Shown: positions 19,068 to 31,446, counted from the first letter of the stretch. The stretch is 64,000 bases of DNA from Phycomyces blakesleeanus NRRL 1555(-) (GCF_001638985.1 NW_017265143.1:942259-1006258), one strand, 5' to 3'. Made by a program: numbers and translations. The notes: generated by a model from the sequence alone, not told the origin.

Positions 19068-19486
19068 TTACCAACAAATAGCATCGAGTGCACAACAGCA
19101 ACAAATTGCTTCCAAGCAGCCCTTAATACAACCACCACCACTCAACCTTTTTAAATGCACAGAATATTAATAAAAATGAAAAATGTGGATTTTTGCTACT
19201 TTTACCTCAACATTGAAGAGAAGGATGACTCTAATAAGTGACAGAGTGTTAGTTTAAGAGCTAGTTATCGAGTCTGATCAATATACCTTTCTGCTGTTGG
19301 ATCTGATCAGAGTCAGGACTGTTTTTGGCTGAAGTAGACATGATATCTTGTGTAGCAGGATAGCCAGTGGAGACCATGGTGGGAGTGAGAGGGATAGAAT
19401 CAGTACTATAAAAGCACAGAGGGTTAGTTGTTATCATAAGCCGGTTGCAAAATATAGTAAAAAAGAGAGGGTGTTATGTACTTCAT
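19068..19486 (-). CDS. Small cysteine-rich CYSTM-type membrane protein (about 75 aa)
   Basis: Four exons on the minus strand: 19486-19482 (only ATGAA), 19405-19287, 19230-19206 and 19146-19068; GT-AG borders and phases agree. The protein starts MNTDSIPLTP, has a polar Q/S/N-rich middle (DQIQQQK) and ends GGGCIKGCLEAICCCCALDAICW. The C-terminal Cys cluster in a hydrophobic stretch after a Gly-rich lead is the hallmark of CYSTM tail-anchored stress-related proteins. The stop TAA overlaps a good donor (GTAAGT), so a further splice into sequence near 18900 could give a different last few residues; the C-terminus is therefore uncertain. A minus-strand AATAAA near 18800 could be its polyadenylation signal. 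Convergent with the permease gene. Confidence 0.68.
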
Positions 19487-19890
19487 TTTGAATAAAAGGT
19501 AAGCAGAAGAGAAGAACGAACTGTGGAGATACCAATATCCCACCAAGCAAAAAGAACCCCTATTTATATGCAAAGATATTAAAAGGAAAATGGCTTTTGA
19601 TGCCTTATAGTCTGGGAATTAAAAAAAAAAGGGAAGGCAATGATCGCTTGAGAAAACATCAATTAAGTCATTGATTCTCTCAGCCCGAAAGGCTTAAAGG
19701 GACTACGTCATGTTGCCCAAGAAAGCTCGTGTATTGTGGGTAATTTCGATTTATCTGTTTATTCGGTAATTGTGTATGTCTTTGACCCTCACAGAGCATA
19801 AAACAAGCGTCTAATGATGAAGACCTGCTATCATCTCGATACACTAATTCCAGAAAAATAAAAATCTAAATGACACCAGCCATGTAGTAG

Positions 19891-19920
19891 ATTGAATATT
19901 GAATATTGAATATTGAATAT
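19891..19920. repeat. (ATTGAAT)4 microsatellite
   Basis: Four head-to-tail copies of a 7-mer, immediately followed by a TA-rich stretch whose arms (about 19935-19953 and 19975-19997) are complementary. Confidence 0.8.
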
Positions 19921-21488
19921 CGAGGTTAATATATTTATATTTATATATATTTATTATACTTCAATGGCGTAAAATATATAAATATATATAAATATACCAT
20001 ATTTAGATAAATTGATTAGCCAATAAAAATAATTGTATACTTTAAGATAAATTATCATTTTTATATATATATTTATATAATATATATACAAATATTAGTT
20101 ACACTAGAAGCTAAAATTAAGCCTTGATATAAAAGTAAACGGGTCTTGGCATTCTGACTATGTATAACATGTGCGATTATCACTGGCTTTTTTTTATTGA
20201 TTTATTCTTATATGCTTTAAACTTTTAAAAACAAATATACGGCTTTTACAGAAGACTTGTCAAGAACTTTCTGCCTATGAAAAAGGTAGGCCTGAGTCTA
20301 CGGACTGAATTGCTTGCTGATCAGGAGCAACATACTCCAAATCTGATCTGTTCTCTTACTCAGTGTTAACAAGAGCCCAATATTTGCAGCTGGTGGTCAT
20401 GGTATAGATACTAAAGATAGTTTTTTTTCTAAAGTTATTTTTGATACGTTGGTTACACGTTTTCAAAATTTGACTAATTGAATCAGTAAATGATTTGAGA
20501 TTAAACTTGGTACAAATTTGATCTAAAAATATTTAACTGTTTAGAGCTGATTTGAATATTTTCTAAAAATTCAGAGTATATCTCCAAATATTATATTACT
20601 GAAGTCGAAAGACATTCAATTTTTCCAATGGTTGTTTAAACATGCAGGCAAAAGGAAATGCCAAGATATTCAAGTTTTCTTTTATTGCTCACACTCCCCT
20701 TTTTGTATTGGCTTGGACATCATTTAATATTACAATCGTCTTAAACACGCAGAAGTCTATTTAAAAGAAAAGGGAGAGTTTTGATACTGTAATTATCATC
20801 AATGTCGTTAATTATTATAAGAAACACAATGTCAATCTTCCTATTAGATTTCCAGGTGAGATTTAATCTACACTATGTAATGTATTGTAAAAAGAGAAAA
20901 AATGAGACTGGAAGTCTTAATATCATCATCAAAAACTTTGTAACCTGTGTGCAAAATATAAGTCTATCGTTACAAAACACCTTTGATTTTTATTATTGAT
21001 CTAATTCCACGGTTTATTCAATTAACTTTTTTTTTGAAAAAAAAAAAATAGTCAAAAATTGCTATATACGTTATTATATGAATAGAGATGGTTAAATGTA
21101 TATACGGCTATCATTACTTTTATATATAAAACAGATGGGCAAAAAAAACGCTTGGTAGCCGTTTATCCGTCATACTATAGATAGACACAATGTGTGGCTG
21201 GTCAATTATAACATGCCACAATTGTACATTCCCATTTATTATTATTAAAGAAATCGATCTTTTAGCATGTGGTGGTCAGCACAGTTTAATACAAGATGTT
21301 TAAGAAATAACACATTCAAAGCATAGAATTTTTACTCTAATATAGTGACCCTTGGGAGTAGGAATTTCATTAGGATTTCCAGTTTTTCTACAGCTACAGT
21401 TAGCTTCGATAATATGAAAAAACCGTTTAAGTATTTTACTAACCTTGATGAAGATTCACCTAATTGTAAGTAAGAATTAGTATCAGCT

Positions 21489-22058
21489 TTAGATGGTCTC
21501 AGACTTAGTTGAGTTACAGCTATTAGTATTACATCCATAACACGAGCTAGGATTTTTGTGAGGGGTTGAAGGCGTTATTGAAGCAGGCTCAGCTGAAGAT
21601 TCATCCTTCTTTGAGTCAGTATAAGCGGGAGGGGAGCTATATGTAAGTATAGCGTAAGTTTGGTATACTACTTTTGCTTTTATTCTAAAAACAAAAAGTT
21701 GACCAATACCTCATTTTAATGGGTGATAGTAAGAGCGAAGACGAAGGTATTAACAAGTGTTAAGAGGATACTAAAGCTTAGAAATGATAATAAAAAAGCA
21801 GAATATTTATAATGAGTAGATTCTGTGGGTGTAAAGAGGCTTAAAGAAAAAGCTTGTGAAATTGAATTAGATAAGAGCATCAGTGTATCTACCCGCCACA
21901 TTTAAACCATTTTGGATACTTTTTTTTTCTGTATATAGATCGATGATGTATAGAATTATATTGCCATTGGCAAATCTGGTATATTTCACATATATTGTGC
22001 TAGGTTGCACCTTGGATACTTTCAACCTGTGGTTATGCAAGGTTGATTTGCTCAGCAA
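21489..22058 (-). pseudogene. Possible decayed or multi-exon membrane protein locus
   Basis: Three coding-like blocks lie in order on the minus strand: one containing VQPSTIYVKYTRFANG and IIDLYTEKK, one strongly hydrophobic (YSAFLLSFLSFSILLTLVN), and a Pro/Ser/Lys-rich tail (SSPPAYTDSKKDESSAEP). This resembles a fungal multi-pass membrane protein followed by a cytosolic tail. The frames do not join cleanly: a stop follows GRYTDALI before the hydrophobic block and another lies before the tail. It may be a pseudogene, or a gene with introns I could not place. I recognise no family with confidence. Confidence 0.3.
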
Positions 22059-23104
22059 AATGTTTTTTTTTTAATAAATATTAAGTGTATTTTAGATAAC
22101 ATCCTTGCGAACACTTGGTGCTACTATTAGAAGAATCTTTGGGAAAAAATGATAAGAAATATAATAATATATACTCTCATCAGAAATTTCCTTACAAAAA
22201 CCTCATATTCTTAAGTTTTTTTTAAAGCCAAAAACATCAAATAACCCCTATAAGCCCTCAAAACAATTGTTGTAATTTTCTCTTTTGCCCTACTCATTCA
22301 AAGAACTTTAATAAAACTGAGCCTGTAACAGCTCCATACAAACATATTCTTGAGATTTTAAAATACCTACATCGTTCTTGGGAACGAGTATATATTGAAT
22401 TAGGTACAATTTAAGAATAAAATTAAAGTGATTAAAAATATATTGTCTATTACAGACTGAGAGTACATGTCTACCTATCTAACCAGGTACACTCATAATA
22501 AGATTTGGGCGAATTTATGGACATAATATTTCCAGGTATTTGGCCCTATAAACCTCGGAACTTTCTAATGCAATTATTAAAGTCTTGGTCACTATAACCC
22601 AATCACTCGCCACATTCTTTATGCGTGATGTATTGAGTTTAAATTAAAAGTTTGTGAACCATCAGTCAACGCTTAATCTTTTAGGTATACTTGGTCAATT
22701 TCCGTAAAAGCTGCATGTAGCTTATGTGGTTGTACTACCTTGCCTAAAACGAGTATATTTACTATTTCTGGTACGTATTTTTCTACTTAACTGTGAAGCT
22801 GATCCAAACCTTTTCTCCTAATTTTATTACAGACATGCTAAGCAAGTCAGTTGACAAAGAGCAACATAAAAGTTACTACAGACTTCATTCTTAACTCTTG
22901 CCCCTCCCATAACAATATAGCTTTATATTTGTTAAAAAAATCTTGGCCTAGATGTTCATGTGTGGGTAGAGTAGTACCAATATAATCTCCGACACAGACC
23001 AATTGTGTTATCTACACTATCGCATTCACCTATTGTTTTTATATAACTGTAGCAAATGGACACTATAATAATGGTGCTCAATTTTGCCAATTTGATGCAT
23101 ACAC

Positions 23105-23535
23105 ACACTTCTAATGTCCGACATTTAAAAACATCGTTTAATGGTGTAAATATCGATATTGTCATTTTTTCATCTCTTAATATCTCCATGAATATTGGTC
23201 TGTGTTTGGTCAAACAAGCACTGGGCATCATGGATCAACTTGTTAAACAGCTTTACTTAATAAAAAAAGACACAAATTCTTGATTTTTTTTTAGGTGCAT
23301 ACCCTAAGGGAACTTTTGGATCAAATATGTCTTTGTGGTGTAAATATCCAGAATCCTATTAGTAAATTGTTTTTTAGAGTGAAAAAATGGGATATTTAGA
23401 TCAATATTTGAGTAATCAATGTCAAACAACGTTTAAATAGTAGATAATAGTACGCTTTACCAGGTTACTTAAATATGTAAGAGCATTTTGCTTAATGTAT
23501 TTGGATTTATAGCTGATTTTCTGTACTTAATTTGA
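23105..23535 (+). repeat. Dispersed repeat, copy 2 (193/194-bp module)
   Basis: Direct repeat of 14891-15315 with few differences. GGTGTAAATATC occurs at 23143 and 23337; the spacing is 194 because of one extra A in a homopolymer, which also breaks the frame that is open in copy 1. TTTGCCAATTTGAT precedes this copy but follows copy 1, as if the two copies were cut at different points from a tandem or circular unit. Confidence 0.85.
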
Positions 23536-24523
23536 AAATGAAATGCTTGTGTGGTAATATTACTAGTAAAGTTTGCAAGTAAAGGTAACATAAGAGCTTT
23601 TTTTAGATAGAGATGTTCTTATTATAAATTTATCTAAATGAATTTAACCAGAGGATGTTGTTTTCTGGTACAATAACCAGTACAATATGAAAGTTAGGTG
23701 GATCTCTTACAGTCATTTGCTATTTCAAAATACCGAGAATATATTTTCTGCAATATATACATTTTAGCCCACCAAAGCAAAGGTTATGAAGGTAAATAAG
23801 AGCAATCTAGAATAATGTCAAGCAAAAGTCCACAAAAGATGACATATAAATAAGTATGTTGTGATGCTGAGAGATGTGCTTGGTTATATAATGTCGGACT
23901 TCAAACAATATAGCTAAAGAAGTTGTGTTTTTTGTATGGAGCATACAAAGATACATCCCAAACGATCAATACTCAGGTCACAATAGTCTTATAGGTTAAA
24001 TTGTATAGTATTTATGGAGTTAATATTGAAACAGCAAATATGAAGCTTTAAAAACATATATACATATATATATATATGAATATAACAGGAATAAGCAAAG
24101 ACTTTTATAAAATCTTGAGCTGTGAAATATACATGGTAGATGGTATATATAAGTATAATACTATATTATAGAGTTCATCATTTTAACAATTAAACCAAAA
24201 ATTATAATTATTCTATAGTTAGGCTAAGTAGCCATGGTATTATATTAAAAGAACAACTTGGATCAGATTTAATTAGATCAGATCTACCGGATCAGATCAG
24301 CAAGATAGGCTCAACCTTGATCCCCCTCGTTGATCAAAAATGAAAGAAAAAGAAACACATCTTAACAGATTTTTTTTTAAAAAAAAACATATGCTGAATT
24401 TATAGTAAATTAATAATAGATATATGTATTTGTGTTTTATTAAGGAATTAAATAAGTAATGTATGTGTATATGAAAGTGATATTATGTATATAAATGTTG
24501 TATAATGTATTTTTAGGGATTGT

Positions 24524-26107
24524 CTAATGGGTGGCTGTCTTACTACGAGCACGAATACGAGCTCCGTAAAAGTAGAATGCGTAAGGAATAGGAACGATAG
24601 CCAAACTGATAAAGGCTAAAAGTGTACTGGCCCACTGGTTACCCATACCATGGTACATCTGAATGATAAAAAGTGGGAATGCGGCACCAGTACCGGAACG
24701 CACGAGTGTCTTTGCGGCAAGAGCCGAAGTCACATAACGAGGGAAGCAGTCGATGATATAGTTGTTAGCAGAATAGTACACCAAGACCATTCCGAAGCCA
24801 AAAGGAATACCAGAAGAAACGGGTCCAAACCAGTGGACCCAAGAGAAGGAGGTCCAGCCAAAGATAAAGAGCGAGACAGGAATGAAAGGAGCTGCAAGCA
24901 TCATACCAGGAAGGCGGTTTTCGGGAGTAGGTTCACCGGTAGGATTCTTTTCACCAGATCGTTGATAAACACGTTCAAGCCAAGGAGTGACTAGAAGTGC
25001 AAGAAAGGTACCGACAAGAACGCCACAGAATGTTACGCCAACTTCGCCGTCATTCATGTGGTGGATATCGGCAAAGATGATTGGATAGGCAAAGAAGAAA
25101 GCGTAAAGGAGAGCGTAGATAATGGAAATATACATGGACATGAGCAAAAGGATGGGTTCGGTAACAATCATTTCAAAGGGTCGGATAAGATTGGATCTGA
25201 GCAATTCGGACAAAGGAGTAGGGAATTCTTCTTCAACAGTAACATAGCTAGGGTCACCAGTTTCTTGTCTTAATCGCTTAGCACGTCTAGCCAAAAGAAC
25301 AGGATGATAAGTCTCGGGCATAAGACAGATAAGAACCCAGAGGACACCAGCAAGCATCATGTTGACCCAATAGATCCAGCGCCAGCTTTGGGTACCAACA
25401 GAAATCCAGCCACCAACAATAGGACCCAAGACAGGACCAGCGTAAGGGGCAGCGGCAAAGTAGGCAATGGCATTACCACGCTCTCTTGCGTGGAAAAGAT
25501 CACTGATACTGCCACCAGCAATAGTAAGACCAGCTGAGGCAAAGAAGCCAGAAAAGAATCGGCAGACAAGAAGTGTTTCGATGTTCTTTGCAACTGCACA
25601 AGGGATATTGAAGATGACATAAATGAAAAGAGCACAGACATATATAGGCTTGCGGCCATAAAGCTCAGATAAGGGACTCCACAACAAAGGGCCAATCATG
25701 AAACCAAAGACCATGAGTGAAACTTGAAGAATAGAAATTTCTTTACTGACACCAAAATCTTCCATAGGACCTTGCAGACGACCAGTGACCACAGAGGAAC
25801 TGAATGCAGCAGAAACGACAAGACTTGCGACTAACATTGTGTACATCCAGCGTGTTCTGGCTGGCCAATTATTTGGGTTTTCTGGATCATTTTCTTCCCA
25901 ATTTACATAGTGAACTGTCACTTTTTTCTCGTCAGGCATAACATTTGATTCAATATCTCCATGTCTTGAAAGATAAGGGTGTACTGAAACGGTTTGTGTA
26001 GTAATTGAGGGGCCAAGTACAGGAGGTTCATTGACTGTGCTTGTCTCAGAATCAGATCCGTGAGTATGTTCATGCGTCTGAGATACTTTTACTGTAGAGG
26101 GGAGCAT
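24524..26107 (-). CDS. MFS multidrug/polyamine transporter, DHA1 family (527 aa)
   Basis: Single exon. The cytosolic N-terminus (about 90 aa, His/Ser/Thr-rich) ends at ENDPENPNNWPARTRW, the signature lead-in of fungal DHA1 antiporters. Twelve hydrophobic segments follow. Motif A (SELYGRKP) lies in loop 2-3 at residues about 147-154, an R in CRFFSGFFAS in TM4, and antiporter motif C (APYAGPVLGPIVGG) in TM5. A central charged loop (LLARRAKRLRQETGD) separates the halves. Family knowledge: these plasma-membrane proton antiporters export drugs, polyamines or other small molecules; the substrate is unknown. A TATATAAA lies 90-97 bp upstream. It is intronless, unlike the permease at 16611-18484. All family motifs are intact. 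Confidence 0.9.
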   Translation of the reverse strand: MLPSTVKVSQTHEHTHGSDSETSTVNEPPVLGPSITTQTVSVHPYLSRHGDIESNVMPDEKKVTVHYVNWEENDPENPNNWPARTRWMYTMLVASLVVSAAFSSSVVTGRLQGPMEDFGVSKEISILQVSLMVFGFMIGPLLWSPLSELYGRKPIYVCALFIYVIFNIPCAVAKNIETLLVCRFFSGFFASAGLTIAGGSISDLFHARERGNAIAYFAAAPYAGPVLGPIVGGWISVGTQSWRWIYWVNMMLAGVLWVLICLMPETYHPVLLARRAKRLRQETGDPSYVTVEEEFPTPLSELLRSNLIRPFEMIVTEPILLLMSMYISIIYALLYAFFFAYPIIFADIHHMNDGEVGVTFCGVLVGTFLALLVTPWLERVYQRSGEKNPTGEPTPENRLPGMMLAAPFIPVSLFIFGWTSFSWVHWFGPVSSGIPFGFGMVLVYYSANNYIIDCFPRYVTSALAAKTLVRSGTGAAFPLFIIQMYHGMGNQWASTLLAFISLAIVPIPYAFYFYGARIRARSKTATH

Positions 26108-26196
26108 CTTAAAGAAATAGTGATAGACTGCCCCAGGTTTAAAGAATAAGAGTTTTTTTTTAATATCGAGGTTAAAGAAGCGTGATCTAAAGGCTC

Positions 26197-26204
26197 TTTA
26201 TATA
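26197..26204 (-). promoter_or_regulatory. TATA box of the DHA1 transporter gene
   Basis: TATATAAA on the minus strand, ending 90 bp before the ATG, at a usual fungal spacing. Confidence 0.5.
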
Positions 26205-29134
26205 CTACCTTATTTTCAATATTTAGGCGCATGGACCTTTAACGACGGCGATCTTCTCCATGTTGGTCTACCAGTGTACGGGGAAGATATTACCCGTTGT
26301 CGGTCAATTAAACAATCTCTTTACAGATGACACAACCAGTGAGTGGAAGTTCAAATGAATTGTAAAGTGGTTCAGAAAGAATGGTCCGACATAGTCCGTA
26401 GCCCGATTGACGCCAATACGTTTTCTCGCCATGTTACCGTACAGAAGGCTGGAACAATAGCCGTTGTCTATCGTAAAAAAAAAGAATTGAGATTAAGACA
26501 TATATAAAGGGGTGTTTTTTGTTCTTCCTTGCAAGATATCAAAACTTGTGGCATACGACACATATTATTAAGAAACATCAAATGTTCTTTAATACGCTAT
26601 GTTTTACTTTTTGTATTTGGTAAATATCCTAGAATTTATTTCTCTTGTTGCTTGACTCATAGCCAACCAAATTCGATATACCAATGTTAACTACTAAAGT
26701 AATATACGAGATTACTGGGTAGGCATGTATCCCAATGTCAAAGCTTGGGCCATCATTTCATATATCTCAAACATAAAAGCTCATTAACATAAATATTCTT
26801 GTCAACCATGTCAATTTTGCCGATCTTAATAACACAAAACCAATTGTAGCATATATTTCTTGTAGGGTATTTTTTGATACACATGTAAATGAATTGTGTA
26901 TAATGGAAAAACAAAGACGCTTAATATTCAACTCCATGACAATTGCGTGAGATTTTTTTTGAAACCACTTTCTGGATCATTTACTCTTACGAATGGATAA
27001 ATATTTAACTGTCGCTCTCATGGCTCTATACGATACATTCTATATCCTTCATCTTGAAATCGAAATAAGTGTACCTTACTTTATCAATCAAATTTGAATC
27101 CCGGGATTTTTCATTTTTTTATTCTTTTTTTGGAAAATTATCTTGCCCAATATCAAATAACGCAATTCTTTCTAGCATATATTCTGGACTGCCCGTAGTG
27201 CCATAAAATATTTTGCCCTTCTCTAAGATTGTTTTCAAAAGACAATCTCTATGTATACCCAAGTAGTCTCTCTGCAGAAAATATACTCTTTTCTATCAAA
27301 CCAATGTTTAGTAAGAAGCATATGCTCTAATGCCTACTAGTCTGGACAGTACATATCTTAGCAACCATAAAGATGAGTTTTATCATATTATGTTAGCACT
27401 GATAAGCTAATGTTAGTTGGTATATTGAATTAAAGACACAGTATTTTCTTAGTATAGCTTGTAATATGAAAGAGTCAAATGTGTGATCCGAAAAATAATT
27501 AAACTATGTGCCTTTTTTCTAACATGTGGAAATCTGAATTCAGATCAACAGTGAATAAGAAAGAGAAAGTTATTTAATAAACCCTTATTTTATGTGTAAT
27601 GGTAAGCTTGTTTATAAAACTTGGGTAGCCTGTGTCCTTTGGAGCCCTTTTTTTTGTATATATACATTTGGCTGTAAAACAGTGGGGAGTGTGTACGATA
27701 TATGCAGCTGTTTGGATTGTCCTGTATTTACAACCCCGTCGATTTAGTAGCACAGGATATTACTTCGGTATTTAAATTGGTGATAATTGAATAACAAGAA
27801 TAAATACTGAGAGGATGTGTATATCATAAAAATGCCAACAAAATCAATATCAAATTTGATAGACATAAATCCATCTTATGGACCAAGATATTAAAAGTCT
27901 ATGTAAGTAAACCGCATAGAGGGAGAATAAGCTATCAAAAAAATCTAATAGAAGCCTTAAAACTGTATAAGATAGAGAAAACCAAAGGTCTGGTGTTGAT
28001 ACCTGGTCCATATGGATACAGAAAAGTCTAAAGCCAATATTACGGGTCACAAAAGGTTGGTTGGTCCAATTTTTATGTCAAGTATATTCTAGACATTGTA
28101 CAAGTAGTTTATTAGTTTTCTTTTGAATGAGGAGGTTATATCGTATTCTTAGGGTCTGAGGTATAAAACCTATTAAATAATCAAAGTGCAGGGTTCAATA
28201 AAGTGGTAATGTTCGTAACTGTCCGTAGGGTCTGTCTAAAAAAGTACCCTATAAGAATTCAGGACAATGTCTGGAATTCAAGCTAAAGCTTTATGTGGTC
28301 TTGTATTACATATCTCAGACGCACATACACTGTCTTCATTTCAACTTTCAGTCTAAATGGAAAAACAATGACACAGGAGAAATCCGGATATTAATTTAAG
28401 GTATAATAATAGAGATAAAAACAAAATTATTGCCGTAAGAGTGTTACAATGATCCATAAAGCGATCTGAAAAGTAGTTGGTTGGGCTTGGGCTTGGGATC
28501 AAGGTTTGGATTTCTTGATCGATCCAAGGCGAGAATATAAGTAACTAAAGGTTATCTTCTTTAAATGTTAAATAACCTGGTAATTACATTATCTTAGCTC
28601 AATTACACTAATCTCATCTATAAGTAACCATGTTTCTATCCAAACGAATCCTGATTATGAGTTTTAGCCAACCTGTACTCTCATATAGAACTATATAGGG
28701 CCTAATGTCACCCAAAAATGGGATGACATTTCAAAGCGGGGTTTAAATATGTTTCAGTGGTCTTGCTTTCGAAATTCATCGGTTTTTTCAAGCGTCCTCT
28801 TCCGGACCGGAGTGTAGATATCCGATTTGATTTCACTTTGAAGATCTGATTACATACATGATCATGGGACTAAACATAGATAGTTTTGGGTAAATCAGAT
28901 AAATAGCCTATATAAATGACTCTCCCAACATTGAGTCCAAGAATTGAACAATGTAATTAAAAAAGAAAAAAAGAAAAAGGGGAAAATATAGTATTTTTAC
29001 TTGGGTTTCGGACCTTTTCATAAAAAAATTCGAACCATCTTTTTCTTTTTTTTTTGGACCTTTTCCAATTTCATTTCAGACGTAGTCCTTTCATTTTTGG
29101 AAATAATTCTTTTTTAATTCCAGTCCAATTCTTT
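26205..29134. other. Gene-poor region upstream of DHA1 gene
   Basis: Its first 300 bp is probably the DHA1 promoter, with two similar motifs CCCGTTGTCGGTC (26292) and GCCGTTGTCTATC (26460). A small hairpin lies at about 28704-28730 (AATGTCA/TGACATT arms). No coding pattern was recognised in the rest. Confidence 0.5.
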
Positions 29135-29136
29135 TA

Positions 29137-29163
29137 CAGTGTTTCTACTTGAGATTAAGATGA
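29137..29163 (+). repeat. Solo terminal repeat of the CAGTGTTTCTACTTG MITE family
   Basis: TA followed by CAGTGTTTCTACTTGAGATT matches the ends of the MITE at 40098-40338. No partner end is seen nearby, so this is a solo or decayed end. Confidence 0.6.
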
Positions 29164-29835
29164 TGTTAGTTTTTTTTTTCTGGGCGAATGAGACTTACTT
29201 TTTAGACAATTTGCTTACCTTTTTTGGACAAACAAAAAAAAAGAGATTTGAGACACAAAAGAATAGAATAATTAGTGTTCTTTACCTGTAAGCATCTTTA
29301 AGTTTGCCCACCGTAGTGAAGAACAACCGCGTTCATTGTCGCGCTTTGTGTTATTGCTGTTGTTGTTGTTGTTGTCAAAGTGTTTGTCTGCTTTTCTAAA
29401 TAAAGATCAATCAATCAGAATAAGAAGATAAAGATAACATAAATAACATTACTCACAATTTGTTGCACAGCTCATCAAGAGTGGCATAGTAATTTATATT
29501 ATTCAATTCGTCTTTTGATAATAATAGAGTCTCCTTGGTTTTATTCCAAACCCGGCATTTTTATCATTTACTAATAATGAAGTATATTTCCAGCGTTCCA
29601 AGCGAGCAATTGCTAATTTATCGTTCTTTACTTCTTGAGTTTCTGTCAATGCATTGCATGTTACAAATATTGGGGAATTTTATTCTAACCGTCTTATCTT
29701 CTTGTGTCGAGGTTTTGAAAATCTATTACCTGATTCATTATTTTCATTGTTCTCATCATTGGCTTCGATTCAGAATCTTGGTATCTTCTATAGTGTTTTT
29801 TCTTTTTTCAAAAAATAAAATAATGATTAGACGTA

Positions 29836-30069
29836 AAGAAGCGCCTTGAATTTTCTTCCAGCTTAAGTTCAATAAAAAAAAACATCGTAAAATCAAAAAA
29901 AAAGAAATTTGAAGTTTTTAACGATGAATACGACCTCTGTTATACAACTGATCCAACTGTTCCGCTATTTGCAACCAAAAGAGGAATTTACAGCGAAAGA
30001 TCTGACCTCCATCAATATGATTCCTGTGAAGCTAAACACTATTTCGAGACAGTAATTTCAAGGAATTGA
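29836..30069 (+). pseudogene. Coding relic A, inverted relative to relic B
   Basis: An open stretch of 77 codons with no ATG, including FEVFNDEYDLCYTTD and KRGIYSERSDLHQYD, ends at a TGA. Its first 130 bp are homologous to the reverse complement of 31530-31660. The protein family is not recognised. The absence of a start and the inverted duplicate argue for a fragment of a repeated gene. Confidence 0.45.
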
Positions 30070-30307
30070 GAGAAGGAATAAATATTGAAATGCCCAGACT
30101 ATGAATGAAATCTCCTTGTAATCTATGAACTAGTTCCTCACCAATTTTGATGTACTATCTAACCGCCATTTGGACCATAAAATTACTAACAATCTCAAAA
30201 TGACAATAATTTACACATTGTTGATAATAAACAAAAAAAATCTTCAGCTTTATTTACACTTTATAGGTATAATAGAGATAATACAATACATTAAAAAACT
30301 ACTTTGA

Positions 30308-30815
30308 TCAATGAATGGGGTTTGTCCGGCAATTAAACTTTGCAACAGTATCATCATTTTCAATCAAATGGATGCTTTCATATAGTTCGACTTCAGCAGT
30401 GCCCGGAAATCTGTCCACAAAATTATTTACTATGTTCTTATGGTTACTATGAAATTGACAATATTCCTATCTTTTTTACCCCTTTCATGTTTCTTGCGTA
30501 ATCAATTAATTCAACAGAGTTTTTGCCACAAAGTGAAGAGAAGCTTCTCAACGCCTTTTTGTCAAAGTAACTAGAGTATACCAATACAACCCCAAAAACT
30601 TCTGAAAACGTAACCATTCTTTCCTCATAAATCTTTGGGTTCACTACTGACACTGGTAATAGGTTATAAATTTCGTCCAAAAACACAATCACTTGCTGTT
30701 TTGTTTCTAATCAACGACGATTGTTAGATTTGGTATTAAGTTGGTACTTGAGATTTAAGAAACTAGGCACTTACCAAGCTTGATTTCTAGGTTACTATCA
30801 ATATTCTTTATCGTA
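30308..30815 (-). pseudogene. Broken coding relic (unknown protein, C-terminal part)
   Basis: Coding-like minus-strand segments follow in order: SNLEIKL, a possible intron, VIVFLDEIYNLLPVSVVNPK, MVTFSEVFGVVLVYSSYF, LRSFSSLCGKNSVELIDYA, then after a frame change VDRFPGTAEVELYESIHL and a terminal NCRTNPIH with stop. The frame changes near 30450 and there is no start. It probably belongs to the same disrupted gene as the neighbouring relics, split by the LINE fragment. I do not recognise the family. Confidence 0.4.
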
Positions 30816-30838
30816 GCCTATTTTCTTCCAAAAGATCA

Positions 30839-31446
30839 TCATGAAGGAGAACAAGTGAAGAAGAAGTGCTCTTGAGAGTCGGAAGAGAGCGAGCAAATAA
30901 AGTGGGTAGGAGAGGGAGAAACGAGAGGAAGCAAAGAGTGAAGAAGGGCTTGACAGGAAATCTTGTCGTGGAGGCCACTAAACCAAAAGTTGCGAGCCAC
31001 AAGGGGAAGGGGAAAAGACCAAAAATTGCGCCAACAACGAGAGCCAAGAGAGGAATCGGGATAGCAAGCACGGACTAGATGGTGGGAACACAGCCCGCAG
31101 AAAGTGCAGGTGGAAAGACGTGCCCAAGTTTGAGAAGGTACAAGCGCATGAAAGAAAGGGGACAAGTCAATGGATGGGCCATCTTGAATGGGGAAGGGCG
31201 GATATTGTTCGGCCAATTCACGAGGAGAACAACAAGCACGAACGATGGTTGGATGCATTGTGAGGGTGTTGAGTTGGATTCGACCAAGGAACTTGTTAAG
31301 AACACGAGAGCGCCGATGGCGGCTGGTGATGGAGATCGACCATAGCAACTCCAGGGCAGGGTCAAAGGCGCAGAGTTGGGAAACCAAGAGATCTTCCCAG
31401 GATGGGGAAAGGCGTGCTTGGGACGCAGAAAGTATCCAAAGAAATC
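30839..31446 (-). mobile_element. LINE (non-LTR retrotransposon) 3' relic: C-terminal zinc-binding region after RT
   Basis: On the minus strand an open frame of about 200 codons carries the typical C-terminal end of L1/Tad-like ORF2: STCTFCG, then WRNFWSFPLPLVARNFWF, GLHDKISCQALLHSL and DSQEHFFFTC, matching the zf-RVT pattern (WK.L...P.K.R.F.WR..., C..C, E...H..F.C). It starts abruptly after a stop codon and lacks the reverse transcriptase and endonuclease domains, so it is a 5'-truncated relic. It is more GC-rich than its surroundings. The plus-strand ORFs over the same interval are antisense shadows. Confidence 0.7.

Larger units (their letters stand above)
19487..24523. other. 5-kb gene-poor region
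   Basis: AT-rich, with ATTGAAT tandem repeats (19891-19920), an AT cruciform (about 19930-20010), a possible decayed membrane-protein locus (21489-22058), dispersed repeat copy 2 (23105-23535) and a cluster of GATCAGAT-like motifs at 24258-24300. No intact gene found. Confidence 0.55.
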
